From: JBAYZQ01 sp041672385
GTDB taxonomy: Bacteria > Spirochaetota > Spirochaetia > Sphaerochaetales > Sphaerochaetaceae
DNA: 16,029 bases
Assembly: GCA_041672385.1 (NCBI GenBank)
Contig: JBAYZQ010000033.1
Coordinates: 1 to 16,029, forward strand
Reading direction: 5' to 3'
Made by a program: the position numbers and the translations under genes. The stretch's first letter is position 1; each line of letters starts with the position of its first letter. The notes beneath the pieces were generated by a model, which saw only the letters and a program-made list of their open reading frames with translations, did not search any database and was not told the DNA's origin. Of the stretch, positions 5,201-13,384 are shown piece by piece.

Positions 5201-7885
5201 GTGAATAGTTTTGAACTGGAAAAAAGAATTAAAGAAGAAAATTGGAACAACAATCTCGTTACATCGTTTGAAATTAGTGATTTTGAAAATTATAAAAACC
5301 TGTTGAAAGAACTTGATACAAATGAAGACAAGGCTGAATTCCATGAATTTTGTGAAAATATACTTAATTCAAATTCTTCAAGTGTAATTGCTAGGTTTTT
5401 ATTTTCTCTTTCTGGCCATCATCCTTCAAATGATCGACAAATTCTTGAAGTTTTAGAAGATTTAGTCGATTCAAAAAAATTGGATGTTGTAGAATACATG
5501 GCTAAACTAATATTGACTTTTAATGAAAGTGATTATGTTTTAAGGGTCCTAGCAGACCTCTATGATAAATCTGACAGAGAAGAAGAAAAAATTAGTATTT
5601 GGGAAAGAATTGTAAGAATTGATTATGATGAAATTGAAATTCTTATGAAACTTTCTGAATATTTCGAAGCTAAAAATGATAAACAAACAGCAATGAATTA
5701 TTATCAACGTTCTGCTCAACGGCTACTTAAAATTAGAGATTTTTCAAATTTGAAATATCTTTGGATAAAAATTGTTGATATTAAGAAAAATAGTCCTGAG
5801 TATTTAATTAACACAGCTGAAAGATTTGCTCAAAATTTAAAAAATGAACAAGGTGCTTATTTCTTTAATTACCTTTTAGATTCAGATATTTGTGATCTTG
5901 AACAATCTATTGATATTTTAAAAAGAGTAATTAAGACCTCTGATAATAATGTTAAACAGAATGTTAACAAGCTTATTTCTAAATATAAAGAAAAATATAA
6001 AAATAATATTAGACTTGATTATTGTTTAAAAGAAACTGGTCTTCAAACTAATTTTCAGGATATTAATGTTGCTATTGAAAAATTTGAAACTCAAATTCAG
6101 TTTGTTGAAAGTGCTTTTGTTTTCCATAAAACTTGGGGAATAGGAAGAATTATGAAAATTAATTCTGATACTATGATTATTCAATTTGCTACAAAGGGAA
6201 AGCATACAATGACCTCCGAAATGGCATATACTAGTTTGAGAGTTTTAAAGAAATCCCATATTTGGGTTTTAAAGAGTGTAATAAAAAAAGAAAGACTTAA
6301 AGAAAAAATCCAAGGTCAAATTGCTTGGGCTTTAATTTGTTTAATTAAATCTAATGGAGGCAGTTCTTCTCTTAAAGAAATGAAAAAAGAACTTGTACCT
6401 TCCATTTTAACTCAAAATGAATGGGCAACTTGGTATACTCAAGCTAAAAAAGAATTAATGTCAAATCCTAATTTTGGTTTTTCTGAAAATAACATTGAAT
6501 CTTATGTCTACAAAAAGTCTCCTAGTACTTTTGAAGAAAAAAAATTAAATCTATTTAGAAGTGAAAAGGATTTCTTTTCGAAACTTCGTTGTATTAGAGA
6601 TTATATTCAAGCAAAGGGTGACCTTGAAGATGAAAATTTCTCAAAAATGCTTAATTTCTTTGAGATTCGGGCAAAAGTTGTTTGTTTAAATATTGAAAAC
6701 ATTTCTTCTTGGTTATTTTTAAACGATTTAAAAACCCGTAAAAACTTGAAGTTTGTTCAATTAGCAAATAGTTTTGATGAATTTTATAATCTTGTTGAGA
6801 ATCAAAGAAGATTTTTTGAACAAATCGATGATAGCGATATAAAAAGATTATATCTTGAACAAGTAAAAGAATATGATTTGAAAAACTGGCCATTTATTTT
6901 CAAAGATCTTTTCCCTTATTATTTGAATACATTTATCTTGGATACTTTGATTGAAAATAAACAGAAAAAAGTTTACTTATCTATTTTATATAAAAGTGTT
7001 GAATCCTTTAAAGAAGAACCTGAAGTATTAATATACCTTAGAAAAAATTTAACTCTGAAAGATTGGCTTAAAGCAAATGTATATGAAGGAAAATTAATTT
7101 TAGCAGAACTACAATTATTGAATTATACCAGTAAGTGTATAGAAAATAAAAATGATGTTTCGAAAAATAGAAGACTTTCCACTACTTTGATAGGATTACT
7201 TTTTGATGGAAATAGCATTGAAAACTATCTTTCTCAGTGTGATGATAATAATGCAAAAATTATTTATTCCCTTATTAAGTCTAATCCAAAAATCAGTTCT
7301 GTAAATAGAAACAGGATTAAAACTTACATTACTGAAAAGTTTGTTGATGCAGATCAAATTTTAGGAACAAATACAGTTGTTGTTGCCTTGGATGAAAATG
7401 TTATTCCTACTGGTTTGCTTTGTACGCAACAGTCTCTTGATGGAAAATTAGCTGAATTGAAAAATTTAATTGAAGTTGAAATTCCTGAAAATGCAAAAGA
7501 AATTGGAATTGCAAGAGAATTAGGTGATTTACGTGAAAATGCAGAATATCAATATGGAAAGGATAAACAGAAAAATTTAACCTTCTTGAGGGATAAATTA
7601 AGCCAAGAAATTAACAATTCCACAGTAATAAAGTCAAATACCGTGGATGAAAGTAAAATTTCTTTTGGTACCGTTGTTAATTTAAAGGATAATGTTAAAA
7701 ATTCTAAGATTTCTTATACTGTAATGGGTCAATGGGAATCTGATCCTAAGAAAGGTATTTTAAACTTTAAAGCACCTCTCTGTAGAAATTTATATAACCA
7801 TCAAGTTGGTGATGTTATTAAGTTTAGTTTAAATGAAGTAGATTACGATTTCACAGTTTTAGAAATTACAAAAGCTGATTTTTAA
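5201..7885 (+). CDS. greA: Long GreA-type transcript cleavage factor with large N-terminal region
   Basis: An 894-residue protein; ordinary GreA has about 158. The C-terminal ~150 residues (from about 745) are a GreA module: a coiled coil with IARELGDLRENAEYQYGKD, including the acidic tip residues D776 and E779 that hold the catalytic metal in the RNA polymerase secondary channel, then an FKBP-like domain ending VGDVIKFSLNEVDYDFTVLEI. It should rescue backtracked polymerase by stimulating RNA cleavage. The conserved P-L-G-x-A-L-L-G-K loop is altered to PLCRNLYNH. The first ~290 residues are helical and TPR-like. Residues ~304-350 (VFHKTWGIGRIMKI, then WVLKSV) resemble a Tudor/SH3-like fold; the rest to 740 is helical and unassigned. 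I chose the GTG at 5201 because GGGAG lies 6 nt upstream; the frame also opens at a TTG at 5183, but that lies in the hairpin's U-tract. Long GreA proteins of this kind are known in spirochaetes. It is transcribed alone. Confidence 0.85.
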   Translation: MNSFELEKRIKEENWNNNLVTSFEISDFENYKNLLKELDTNEDKAEFHEFCENILNSNSSSVIARFLFSLSGHHPSNDRQILEVLEDLVDSKKLDVVEYMAKLILTFNESDYVLRVLADLYDKSDREEEKISIWERIVRIDYDEIEILMKLSEYFEAKNDKQTAMNYYQRSAQRLLKIRDFSNLKYLWIKIVDIKKNSPEYLINTAERFAQNLKNEQGAYFFNYLLDSDICDLEQSIDILKRVIKTSDNNVKQNVNKLISKYKEKYKNNIRLDYCLKETGLQTNFQDINVAIEKFETQIQFVESAFVFHKTWGIGRIMKINSDTMIIQFATKGKHTMTSEMAYTSLRVLKKSHIWVLKSVIKKERLKEKIQGQIAWALICLIKSNGGSSSLKEMKKELVPSILTQNEWATWYTQAKKELMSNPNFGFSENNIESYVYKKSPSTFEEKKLNLFRSEKDFFSKLRCIRDYIQAKGDLEDENFSKMLNFFEIRAKVVCLNIENISSWLFLNDLKTRKNLKFVQLANSFDEFYNLVENQRRFFEQIDDSDIKRLYLEQVKEYDLKNWPFIFKDLFPYYLNTFILDTLIENKQKKVYLSILYKSVESFKEEPEVLIYLRKNLTLKDWLKANVYEGKLILAELQLLNYTSKCIENKNDVSKNRRLSTTLIGLLFDGNSIENYLSQCDDNNAKIIYSLIKSNPKISSVNRNRIKTYITEKFVDADQILGTNTVVVALDENVIPTGLLCTQQSLDGKLAELKNLIEVEIPENAKEIGIARELGDLRENAEYQYGKDKQKNLTFLRDKLSQEINNSTVIKSNTVDESKISFGTVVNLKDNVKNSKISYTVMGQWESDPKKGILNFKAPLCRNLYNHQVGDVIKFSLNEVDYDFTVLEITKADF

Positions 7886-7902
7886 ATATTTGATTGATTT
7901 GT

Positions 7903-7932
7903 AAACCCCTCTATTAATTGGAGGGGTTTTTT
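7903..7932 (+). terminator. Intrinsic terminator of greA, facing the end of murJ
   Basis: CCCCTC (7906-7911) pairs perfectly with GAGGGG (7921-7926), extended by AAA/TTT, with a 9-nt loop and a run of six T (7927-7932). It lies 18 nt after the greA stop. On the other strand the same stem is followed by only three T, and it starts right after the murJ stop, so it may also end the minus-strand operon, less efficiently. Confidence 0.9.
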
Positions 7933-9433
7933 AGAATATATTGATTTTCATTATTTTATACATAAGAACAGTTATTCCACCACTAATAAATAAATATAAT
8001 GAAAAACTATATAATAATTTTAAAGAACTTCCTAATTCCCAAAGATTACTACTTAAGTTTTGGTAAAAAAAGCAAAAGATTAATAAGGGTAAACAAGCTA
8101 AAATCCTTTTCATAAAGCCAGAAATAAGAGGTTTTAAATCAAAATTTGTTAATTCTTTTTTTATAACTAAATTTAATAAAACACTCATGCCAATTAAGTG
8201 ACTTATTAAATTAGCTATTGGTAATGAGATAATTCCAAATCCATTTCTTATAAAAAGGAAAGTTGAAATAACATCCAAAATCATCACTAAAACACTAACT
8301 TTAAAAGCAATTTTTTCGCTAGTTTTTGAATAACAAAGTTTTTGAATAAAATTATACCAAGCAATAATTAACAATCCTATAAGATACCAAGCTAGTACTT
8401 TGCTGGTAATAATAGTATTTTCTCTAGTAAATTTTCCAGTCATTAAAATTAAGGAAATTGCTTCTTTTCTGAAAAAGAATAAAAATATTGAACTAGGTAA
8501 AAGAAAAGTAACCAATTGGTTTAATCCATCTGAAAAGGTTTTATTTAGTTTATCCCCTGTATGAACACTTAATAATGGAAAAGAAACAGTTGCTACTGCA
8601 GTAAAGAAAATTCCATAAGGTGTTTGCCAAAATATTATTGAATTCGAAAAGGCAGAAACACTTCCTTCCCCTAGGCTACTGGCAAAATAGAAAGCTATTT
8701 GTTGTGAAATAATACCAATTAAAGCAGTTAAAATGGCAGGTAGCCATTTTCTCATAATATTAAAAAAATGTTCTCCCGATAGTTTAAATAATAATCTAAA
8801 TTTGAAGTGTTCTTTTACTAAACGCAAATAATTAATAAAAAATTGTAGCCCCCCCCCTATTATAGCTCCAATACCAATTGAGGTTGGTCCTAAATTTTTA
8901 GTAAAGAAAAAAATAACTACTATAACACTTAGGGAATAAAAAAGTGGAGAAATTGCTTGAATTAAAAAGGCATTACGACTTTGGAGAATTGCTGAAAAAT
9001 AAGAAGAAAATAAAATAAATACCAAAAAAATGGAAAAAAGTGGTAATAATTTATACGCTAAATCTAATTGCGTTTGATCAGTAAAACTAGAAAGAAAATT
9101 AACTATTGGTTTTCCAAAAAGAAAAGAAATAACTATTACAATTATCGAAATTAAAAATTGAATTGTTAAAAGCTGAAAATGTAAAACTTGAGTTTCTCTC
9201 TCATCTTCTTTTAATTTAGAAAATTCAGGGATAATTGCTACATGCAAAGCACCTTCAGAAAATAGTTTTCTAAAATTATTTGGTATAGAAAAGGTAAAAT
9301 TTATTACATCTGCAACTGCTCCTGCTCCAAAAATTGAACTTATTACTCTTACTCTAATAATGCCAAGTAATCTTGAAATCAGGGTAAATAAAGCTACAAT
9401 AAAAGTGTTTCTTTTTCTATTTGGTTTATTCAT
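7931..9433 (-). CDS. murJ: Lipid II flippase MurJ (MviN family)
   Basis: A 500-residue polytopic membrane protein, hydrophobic throughout and about the length expected for the 14-helix MOP-superfamily flippase that moves lipid II across the inner membrane for peptidoglycan synthesis. The N-terminus NTFIVALFTLISRLLGIIRV, then FGAGAVADVINFTFSIPNNFRKLFSEGAL and IPEFSKL, is highly characteristic, including the conserved arginines and the aspartate of the central cavity. The ATG at 9433 overlaps the tgt stop as ATGAATAA, and no Shine-Dalgarno is visible (A-rich upstream), so translation probably depends on coupling to tgt. Codons 193-195 are GGG GGG GGG, a nine-G run (separate entry). It is the last gene of the operon. 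Confidence 0.95.
   Translation of the reverse strand: MNKPNRKRNTFIVALFTLISRLLGIIRVRVISSIFGAGAVADVINFTFSIPNNFRKLFSEGALHVAIIPEFSKLKEDERETQVLHFQLLTIQFLISIIVIVISFLFGKPIVNFLSSFTDQTQLDLAYKLLPLFSIFLVFILFSSYFSAILQSRNAFLIQAISPLFYSLSVIVVIFFFTKNLGPTSIGIGAIIGGGLQFFINYLRLVKEHFKFRLLFKLSGEHFFNIMRKWLPAILTALIGIISQQIAFYFASSLGEGSVSAFSNSIIFWQTPYGIFFTAVATVSFPLLSVHTGDKLNKTFSDGLNQLVTFLLPSSIFLFFFRKEAISLILMTGKFTRENTIITSKVLAWYLIGLLIIAWYNFIQKLCYSKTSEKIAFKVSVLVMILDVISTFLFIRNGFGIISLPIANLISHLIGMSVLLNLVIKKELTNFDLKPLISGFMKRILACLPLLIFCFFYQNLSSNLWELGSSLKLLYSFSLYLFISGGITVLMYKIMKINIF
8849..8857 (-). repeat. Nine-G homopolymer inside murJ
   Basis: The plus strand has nine consecutive C, read as nine G on the coding strand: three in-frame GGG glycine codons (193-195) in the segment IIGGGLQFF. 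It is by far the longest G/C homopolymer I see in the window. A one-base slip would shift the frame after residue ~195 of 500. Confidence 0.95.
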
Positions 9434-10562
9434 TTTTTGTTTTTGTATAAAAATAACGCTCTAGATAACTTTTTTTAAAATCTAAAAAATTTCCTTCTTT
9501 AATTGCAACTCTGGCTTTAATCATTAAATCATAGAGATAAGTAAGATTATGCTCAGTTGCAAGCATTCCACCAAACATTTCATTACATTTAAATAAGTGC
9601 CTTAAATAACCTCTTGAATAATCCTTACAAGCGGTACATCCACAATCTTCACTTATTGGACTTTTATCAAATTCATTAAAAGCCCTTTTCAATACTAAAG
9701 GCCCATCATCCGTAAATACAGTTCCATTTCTGGCCATTCTTGTTGCCAAAACACAATCAAAAATATCTATTCCATTTTCAATAGCCTGAAGAAGATAATC
9801 AGGACTTCCAATTCCCATTACGTATCTTGGTTTATTATAAGTAACTTCAGCTGCTGCAAGTTTTAAAAATTTTAAAAACTTTTCTGGAGGTTCTCCAACA
9901 CTCAATCCACCTATGGCAATTCCTGGAAAATCCATTTCACTTATAGTACGAGCACTTTCCTTTCTGAGATCCTCATAAAAATTGCCCTGACAGATTCCAA
10001 AAAGATTACCTTTAAATTCATCACCTAATTTTTGTCTATGGTCTAAAGCCATTCTCGCCCATCTGTGGGTAATTTCCATGGCCTTAACTGCTTCTTTATA
10101 GGATAATTCTGGTGGTGTACAATAATCAAGTACCATAGCTATATCACTTCCAATTACTTTTTGTATATCCACAACTTTTTCTGGACTAAAAAAATGTCTT
10201 GATCCATCAATATGAGATTGAAAAGCAACACCATCATTGGTTATCTTTCTTAAACCAGGTAAAGAAAAAACTTGGAATCCACCACTATCGGTCAAAATAT
10301 TATGATTCCAATTTGAAAAATTATGAAGCCCACCGTATGAAGAAAGTACTTCTACTCCGGGTCTTAAATATAAATGATAGGTATTTCCAAGGATTAACTT
10401 ATAACCAATCTTTTCCACATCTCTATGATAAATACCCTTAACGGTTCCATTAGTTCCAACCGGCATGAAAGCAGGAGTTTCGACATCACCATGAGGTAAA
10501 GAAAGAATGCCACATCTTGCTCTTGAATGAGGATCACTGGCTGTTGTTTTAAAAATATTCAT
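9426..10562 (-). CDS. tgt: tRNA-guanine transglycosylase (queuine/preQ1 tRNA-ribosyltransferase)
   Basis: A 378-residue bacterial Tgt, which swaps guanine-34 of GUN-anticodon tRNAs for preQ1 in the queuosine pathway. The TIM-barrel landmarks are all present: D92 in TDSGGFQVF, the GGLSVGE phosphate/substrate loop, YVMGIGSP, the nucleophilic D269 in IFDCVLATRMARNGTVFT, and the zinc site C307-x-C309-x2-C312 with H338. The usual FDCVxPTR has Ala for Pro here, a minor change. The ATG at 10562 lies one base after the TAG of the upstream permease gene, with AAGGA about 9 nt upstream. Its end overlaps the murJ start by 8 nt. No other queuosine genes are in the window. Confidence 0.97.
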   Translation of the reverse strand: MNIFKTTASDPHSRARCGILSLPHGDVETPAFMPVGTNGTVKGIYHRDVEKIGYKLILGNTYHLYLRPGVEVLSSYGGLHNFSNWNHNILTDSGGFQVFSLPGLRKITNDGVAFQSHIDGSRHFFSPEKVVDIQKVIGSDIAMVLDYCTPPELSYKEAVKAMEITHRWARMALDHRQKLGDEFKGNLFGICQGNFYEDLRKESARTISEMDFPGIAIGGLSVGEPPEKFLKFLKLAAAEVTYNKPRYVMGIGSPDYLLQAIENGIDIFDCVLATRMARNGTVFTDDGPLVLKRAFNEFDKSPISEDCGCTACKDYSRGYLRHLFKCNEMFGGMLATEHNLTYLYDLMIKARVAIKEGNFLDFKKSYLERYFYTKTKNE

Positions 10563-10563
10563 T

Positions 10564-11649
10564 CTATAATTTCCTTAAAAGCCTTGAAGACAAGGCAGTA
10601 AATAATAATATAAAGGCAAAAGGAAATAAAGAACCTAATGCAGGTTGAATTATTCCTTGATGTGCCAAAATTAACGTTAACATTTGAACTACATAATAAA
10701 CTACCGCTATGCAAATACAACTTAATATACTAAATAATAGCACATTTTTTTTAAATTTGTAATTAACTGAGCAAGCAATTATAATCATTACTAAAGGAGA
10801 AAGACATTCAAATAATCTTTGATAAAAGTCAGTGGCAATTTGACTATATTTATCTGGATTAAGAAAACGAATTTTCTTTATATAATCAGCCGCTAATTTT
10901 AAATCCATAGTTTTTACATCATTTGTTAGATTTTTAAACACTTGGGGATCAGTATCAATAAATGGACTTAAATATTCGCTTTGATTGGTAATTTTAACTT
11001 TATTTCCTTCAATTTCATAAACAATATTATTATAAAAAGTCCATTCTTTGCTATCCGGATTATATTTCCCTTTTTCGCTTACAATTTTCTTTCTTAATTT
11101 ATTGTTTTCGTCAGTAAATACGATAATACAATTTGTGATTTCCTGAGTTTCATCTTTATATTTATTAGCATAAATTACAAAATTATTTTTTTGATCAGAG
11201 ATAGTAATATTTCTATTATCATAGTTGTTACTAATTCCAATTAGTTGATTAAAGAACAAGTTTTTTTCACGTGTTAATGGAATAGACAAGGTTTCATTAA
11301 AGAAAAAGGTGAGAATAACCAATAAAATACTTATTAGAAGAATCGGAGTTTTAATTCTTGTTAATGAAATTCCGGCATTATATAAAGCAATAATTTCATT
11401 ATTTGCATACATCATTGAAAAGAAATATGTAATTGAAAATAAAAAAGAAAGTCCTAATGATTTAATTATTGCCTCAGGAAAGGACAAAAGGCAGAAGTAT
11501 AAAATTTTGAAAATTGAGATTTGGTTTTGAATAAAATTTTCTAAATTCATAAAAAGAATTACTGTTACATAAATAAAAGACAAAATCAATAAAGATACCA
11601 CCCCTACCCATAAAACAGATTTTATAATGTATGAATTTATTACTTTCAA
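10564..11649 (-). CDS. LptF/LptG-family permease (second of two)
   Basis: A 361-residue protein of the YjgP/YjgQ family, matching E. coli LptF/LptG length (about 360). In organisms with LPS these form the membrane part of the LptB2FG exporter. Three N-terminal membrane segments (about residues 12-36, 48-80, 98-118) carry the family motif NNEIIALYNAGISL; a periplasmic beta-rich domain follows (about 120-275), then three C-terminal segments (about 278-355). The start appears to be a TTG at 11649 overlapping the upstream stop as TTGA. There is a stop two codons upstream in frame, no ATG early in the frame, and GGAGG sits ~11 nt before the TTG. By position it is likely the LptG-type subunit, but I cannot separate LptF from LptG confidently. 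tgt follows after one base. Confidence 0.85.
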   Translation of the reverse strand: MKVINSYIIKSVLWVGVVSLLILSFIYVTVILFMNLENFIQNQISIFKILYFCLLSFPEAIIKSLGLSFLFSITYFFSMMYANNEIIALYNAGISLTRIKTPILLISILLVILTFFFNETLSIPLTREKNLFFNQLIGISNNYDNRNITISDQKNNFVIYANKYKDETQEITNCIIVFTDENNKLRKKIVSEKGKYNPDSKEWTFYNNIVYEIEGNKVKITNQSEYLSPFIDTDPQVFKNLTNDVKTMDLKLAADYIKKIRFLNPDKYSQIATDFYQRLFECLSPLVMIIIACSVNYKFKKNVLLFSILSCICIAVVYYVVQMLTLILAHQGIIQPALGSLFPFAFILLFTALSSRLLRKL

Positions 11650-12914
11650 TTTTTATTCAACCTCCATAATAAGAGTATTCCCAATAATAAAAATAATAAA
11701 TCAGGAAAAAAAATAAAAAATATTGGATTAAAGGCATATCTTACGGAAATTAATTGGGCATAAAATAGCATAAACCAATAAAAAACAGCTACTAAGATAC
11801 TTAAAGCAAAACCAACTAGTCTACCATATTTTATTCGAGTAAAAGAAATTGGAAAGGCAATAAACACCAAACAGATACAAGCTAATGAAAGAGCAATTTT
11901 CTTAAAGAATTCACTTTTATAACTTTGAAGATAAAAATCAATTATTTTGATTTTATTTAATTGTTTAATTTGCTGATTTAATTCAAGATATTCGCTTATA
12001 TCGCCAGAAAAACTTCCATTTAAAAATTCATTATCCATTCTTGCCTTTTTAGAATTAAGTTTGGAAATTGAATTAAATAAGCTATCTTCTTTATCTTTTA
12101 ATTCTATTTTTCTTTCTTTAATTAAATCTAAAAGTGTTCTTATTGAAAGTTGACTAGGAGTTGTAGATTGTACAGAAGGTATTTGATTAGAGAAATTTAA
12201 ATAAATTGTCGTTTTCTCAGCATCTGCAAAATTAAAACTTGTAGCGTCTGATCTTTTATTGGAAAGAAATTGCGGTTCAAATAAATCCAGTTTATATATA
12301 TAATTATTCAAATCAAAAAGTTCAAGACTTCCTTTTTTACTGGTTAAAACTTGATCATTATTATTCTCGGAATTTATAATTATTATATCTGAAATTACAT
12401 TATTATCTACTAAACCATTTGATAAAATAAAATTATTTATTTGGTTAATGGAAAAACTATCAATTTCCAAGGTTGGAAGATTTTTTAGTATTTTTTTATA
12501 TTCAACCTTATAGGAAATCGATGACAAAGGAATTAAATAATCTGAAATAAACAAAGTTATTCCGGAAAAAATTATTGATATTACAATTATAGGAAGAATT
12601 ATATTCTTAATATTAATTCCTGAAAAACGCATTGCCATTATTTCATTTTGAGAAGATAAAGCTCCAATTAACATACTTGCTGCTGCTAAACAACTAAAAG
12701 GAATTGTATATAAAAGAAATTTTGGAATTGTAAGAAAAACTAATTCAAAAACAACATTAATAGAGACATTTCTAATAAGTATTTTTTGAGCTAAAAGTAA
12801 AATTTGATTAATAAAAAAAATAAAGAAAAAGAAAATAAAGGATAAAAGAAAATTCATTAAATATTCTTTAGTTATATATTTGTAAAGTATAGTATAGGAT
12901 TTTCTTTTAATCAT
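11646..12914 (-). CDS. LptF/LptG-family permease (first of two), with extended helical insert
   Basis: A 422-residue YjgP/YjgQ-family protein. It has three N-terminal membrane segments (about 20-44, 55-84, 105-128), the conserved SQNEIMAMRFSGIN motif at 88-101, a periplasmic domain, and three C-terminal membrane segments (about 338-358, 365-390, 396-418). It is some 60 residues longer than E. coli LptF; the extra length is mainly a charged, helical, probably coiled-coil stretch at ~260-335 just before the last membrane bundle. The ATG at 12914 follows AAAGGT almost directly, too close for a normal SD; another AAGG lies 13 nt upstream, so initiation looks weak. It is the likely heterodimer partner of the following permease (overlap TTGA). 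An LptF role is probable but not proven. Confidence 0.85.
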   Translation of the reverse strand: MIKRKSYTILYKYITKEYLMNFLLSFIFFFFIFFINQILLLAQKILIRNVSINVVFELVFLTIPKFLLYTIPFSCLAAASMLIGALSSQNEIMAMRFSGINIKNIILPIIVISIIFSGITLFISDYLIPLSSISYKVEYKKILKNLPTLEIDSFSINQINNFILSNGLVDNNVISDIIIINSENNNDQVLTSKKGSLELFDLNNYIYKLDLFEPQFLSNKRSDATSFNFADAEKTTIYLNFSNQIPSVQSTTPSQLSIRTLLDLIKERKIELKDKEDSLFNSISKLNSKKARMDNEFLNGSFSGDISEYLELNQQIKQLNKIKIIDFYLQSYKSEFFKKIALSLACICLVFIAFPISFTRIKYGRLVGFALSILVAVFYWFMLFYAQLISVRYAFNPIFFIFFPDLLFLLLGILLLWRLNKN

Positions 12915-12940
12915 ACCTTTATTTATACCTTAAAAATTAC

Positions 12941-13384
12941 CTATTTTCCAGTAGAACCGAAACCTTTTTCACCCCTTTCAGTTTCATCTAAAACTTCAAC
13001 GGTACTAAAGGTTACTTTTTCATATTTAGACACTACCATCTGTGCAATTCGATCCTTATTGTTAATTAAAAAATTCTCTTTTGAAAGATTTATAAGGACA
13101 ATTTTAATTTCGCCACGATAATCGGAATCTATTGTACCAGGGGTGTTTAGAACTGTTATGCCATGTTTTATTGCCAAACCACTTCGAGGTCGAATCTGAG
13201 CCTCATATCCATCTTCTAAGGCAATTTTTATACCAGTTGGAATTAAAATTCTTTCTAGTGGAGAAATAACAACAGGTCCTTCAGGCAAATAAGCAGAAAG
13301 ATCTATTCCGCTAGCTGAAACTGAAGAATAATGGGGAAGTTCTGCCTCCCCCATTAATTTTACTTTAACAATGCACTTATTCAT
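12941..13384 (-). CDS. dut: Deoxyuridine 5'-triphosphate nucleotidohydrolase (dUTPase)
   Basis: A 147-residue trimeric-type dUTPase, which converts dUTP to dUMP and diphosphate, keeps uracil out of DNA and supplies dUMP for thymidylate. All five family motifs are present: ASGIDLSA (24-31), RPRSGLA (65-71), LNTPGTIDSDYRGEI (80-93; catalytic D86), RIAQMV (112-117) and the C-terminal RGEKGFGSTGK (137-147), which closes over the nucleotide. The ATG at 13384 overlaps the pnp stop as ATGAATAA; no Shine-Dalgarno is visible upstream, so it is probably translated by coupling to pnp. It sits between RNA decay and envelope genes without an obvious functional tie. Confidence 0.97.
   Translation of the reverse strand: MNKCIVKVKLMGEAELPHYSSVSASGIDLSAYLPEGPVVISPLERILIPTGIKIALEDGYEAQIRPRSGLAIKHGITVLNTPGTIDSDYRGEIKIVLINLSKENFLINNKDRIAQMVVSKYEKVTFSTVEVLDETERGEKGFGSTGK

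Noticed and set aside
7903..7932. The inverted repeat as a mobile-element end or attachment site
   Set aside because: Stem, loop and T-run are those of an intrinsic terminator placed between convergent genes. There is no transposase or target duplication nearby.
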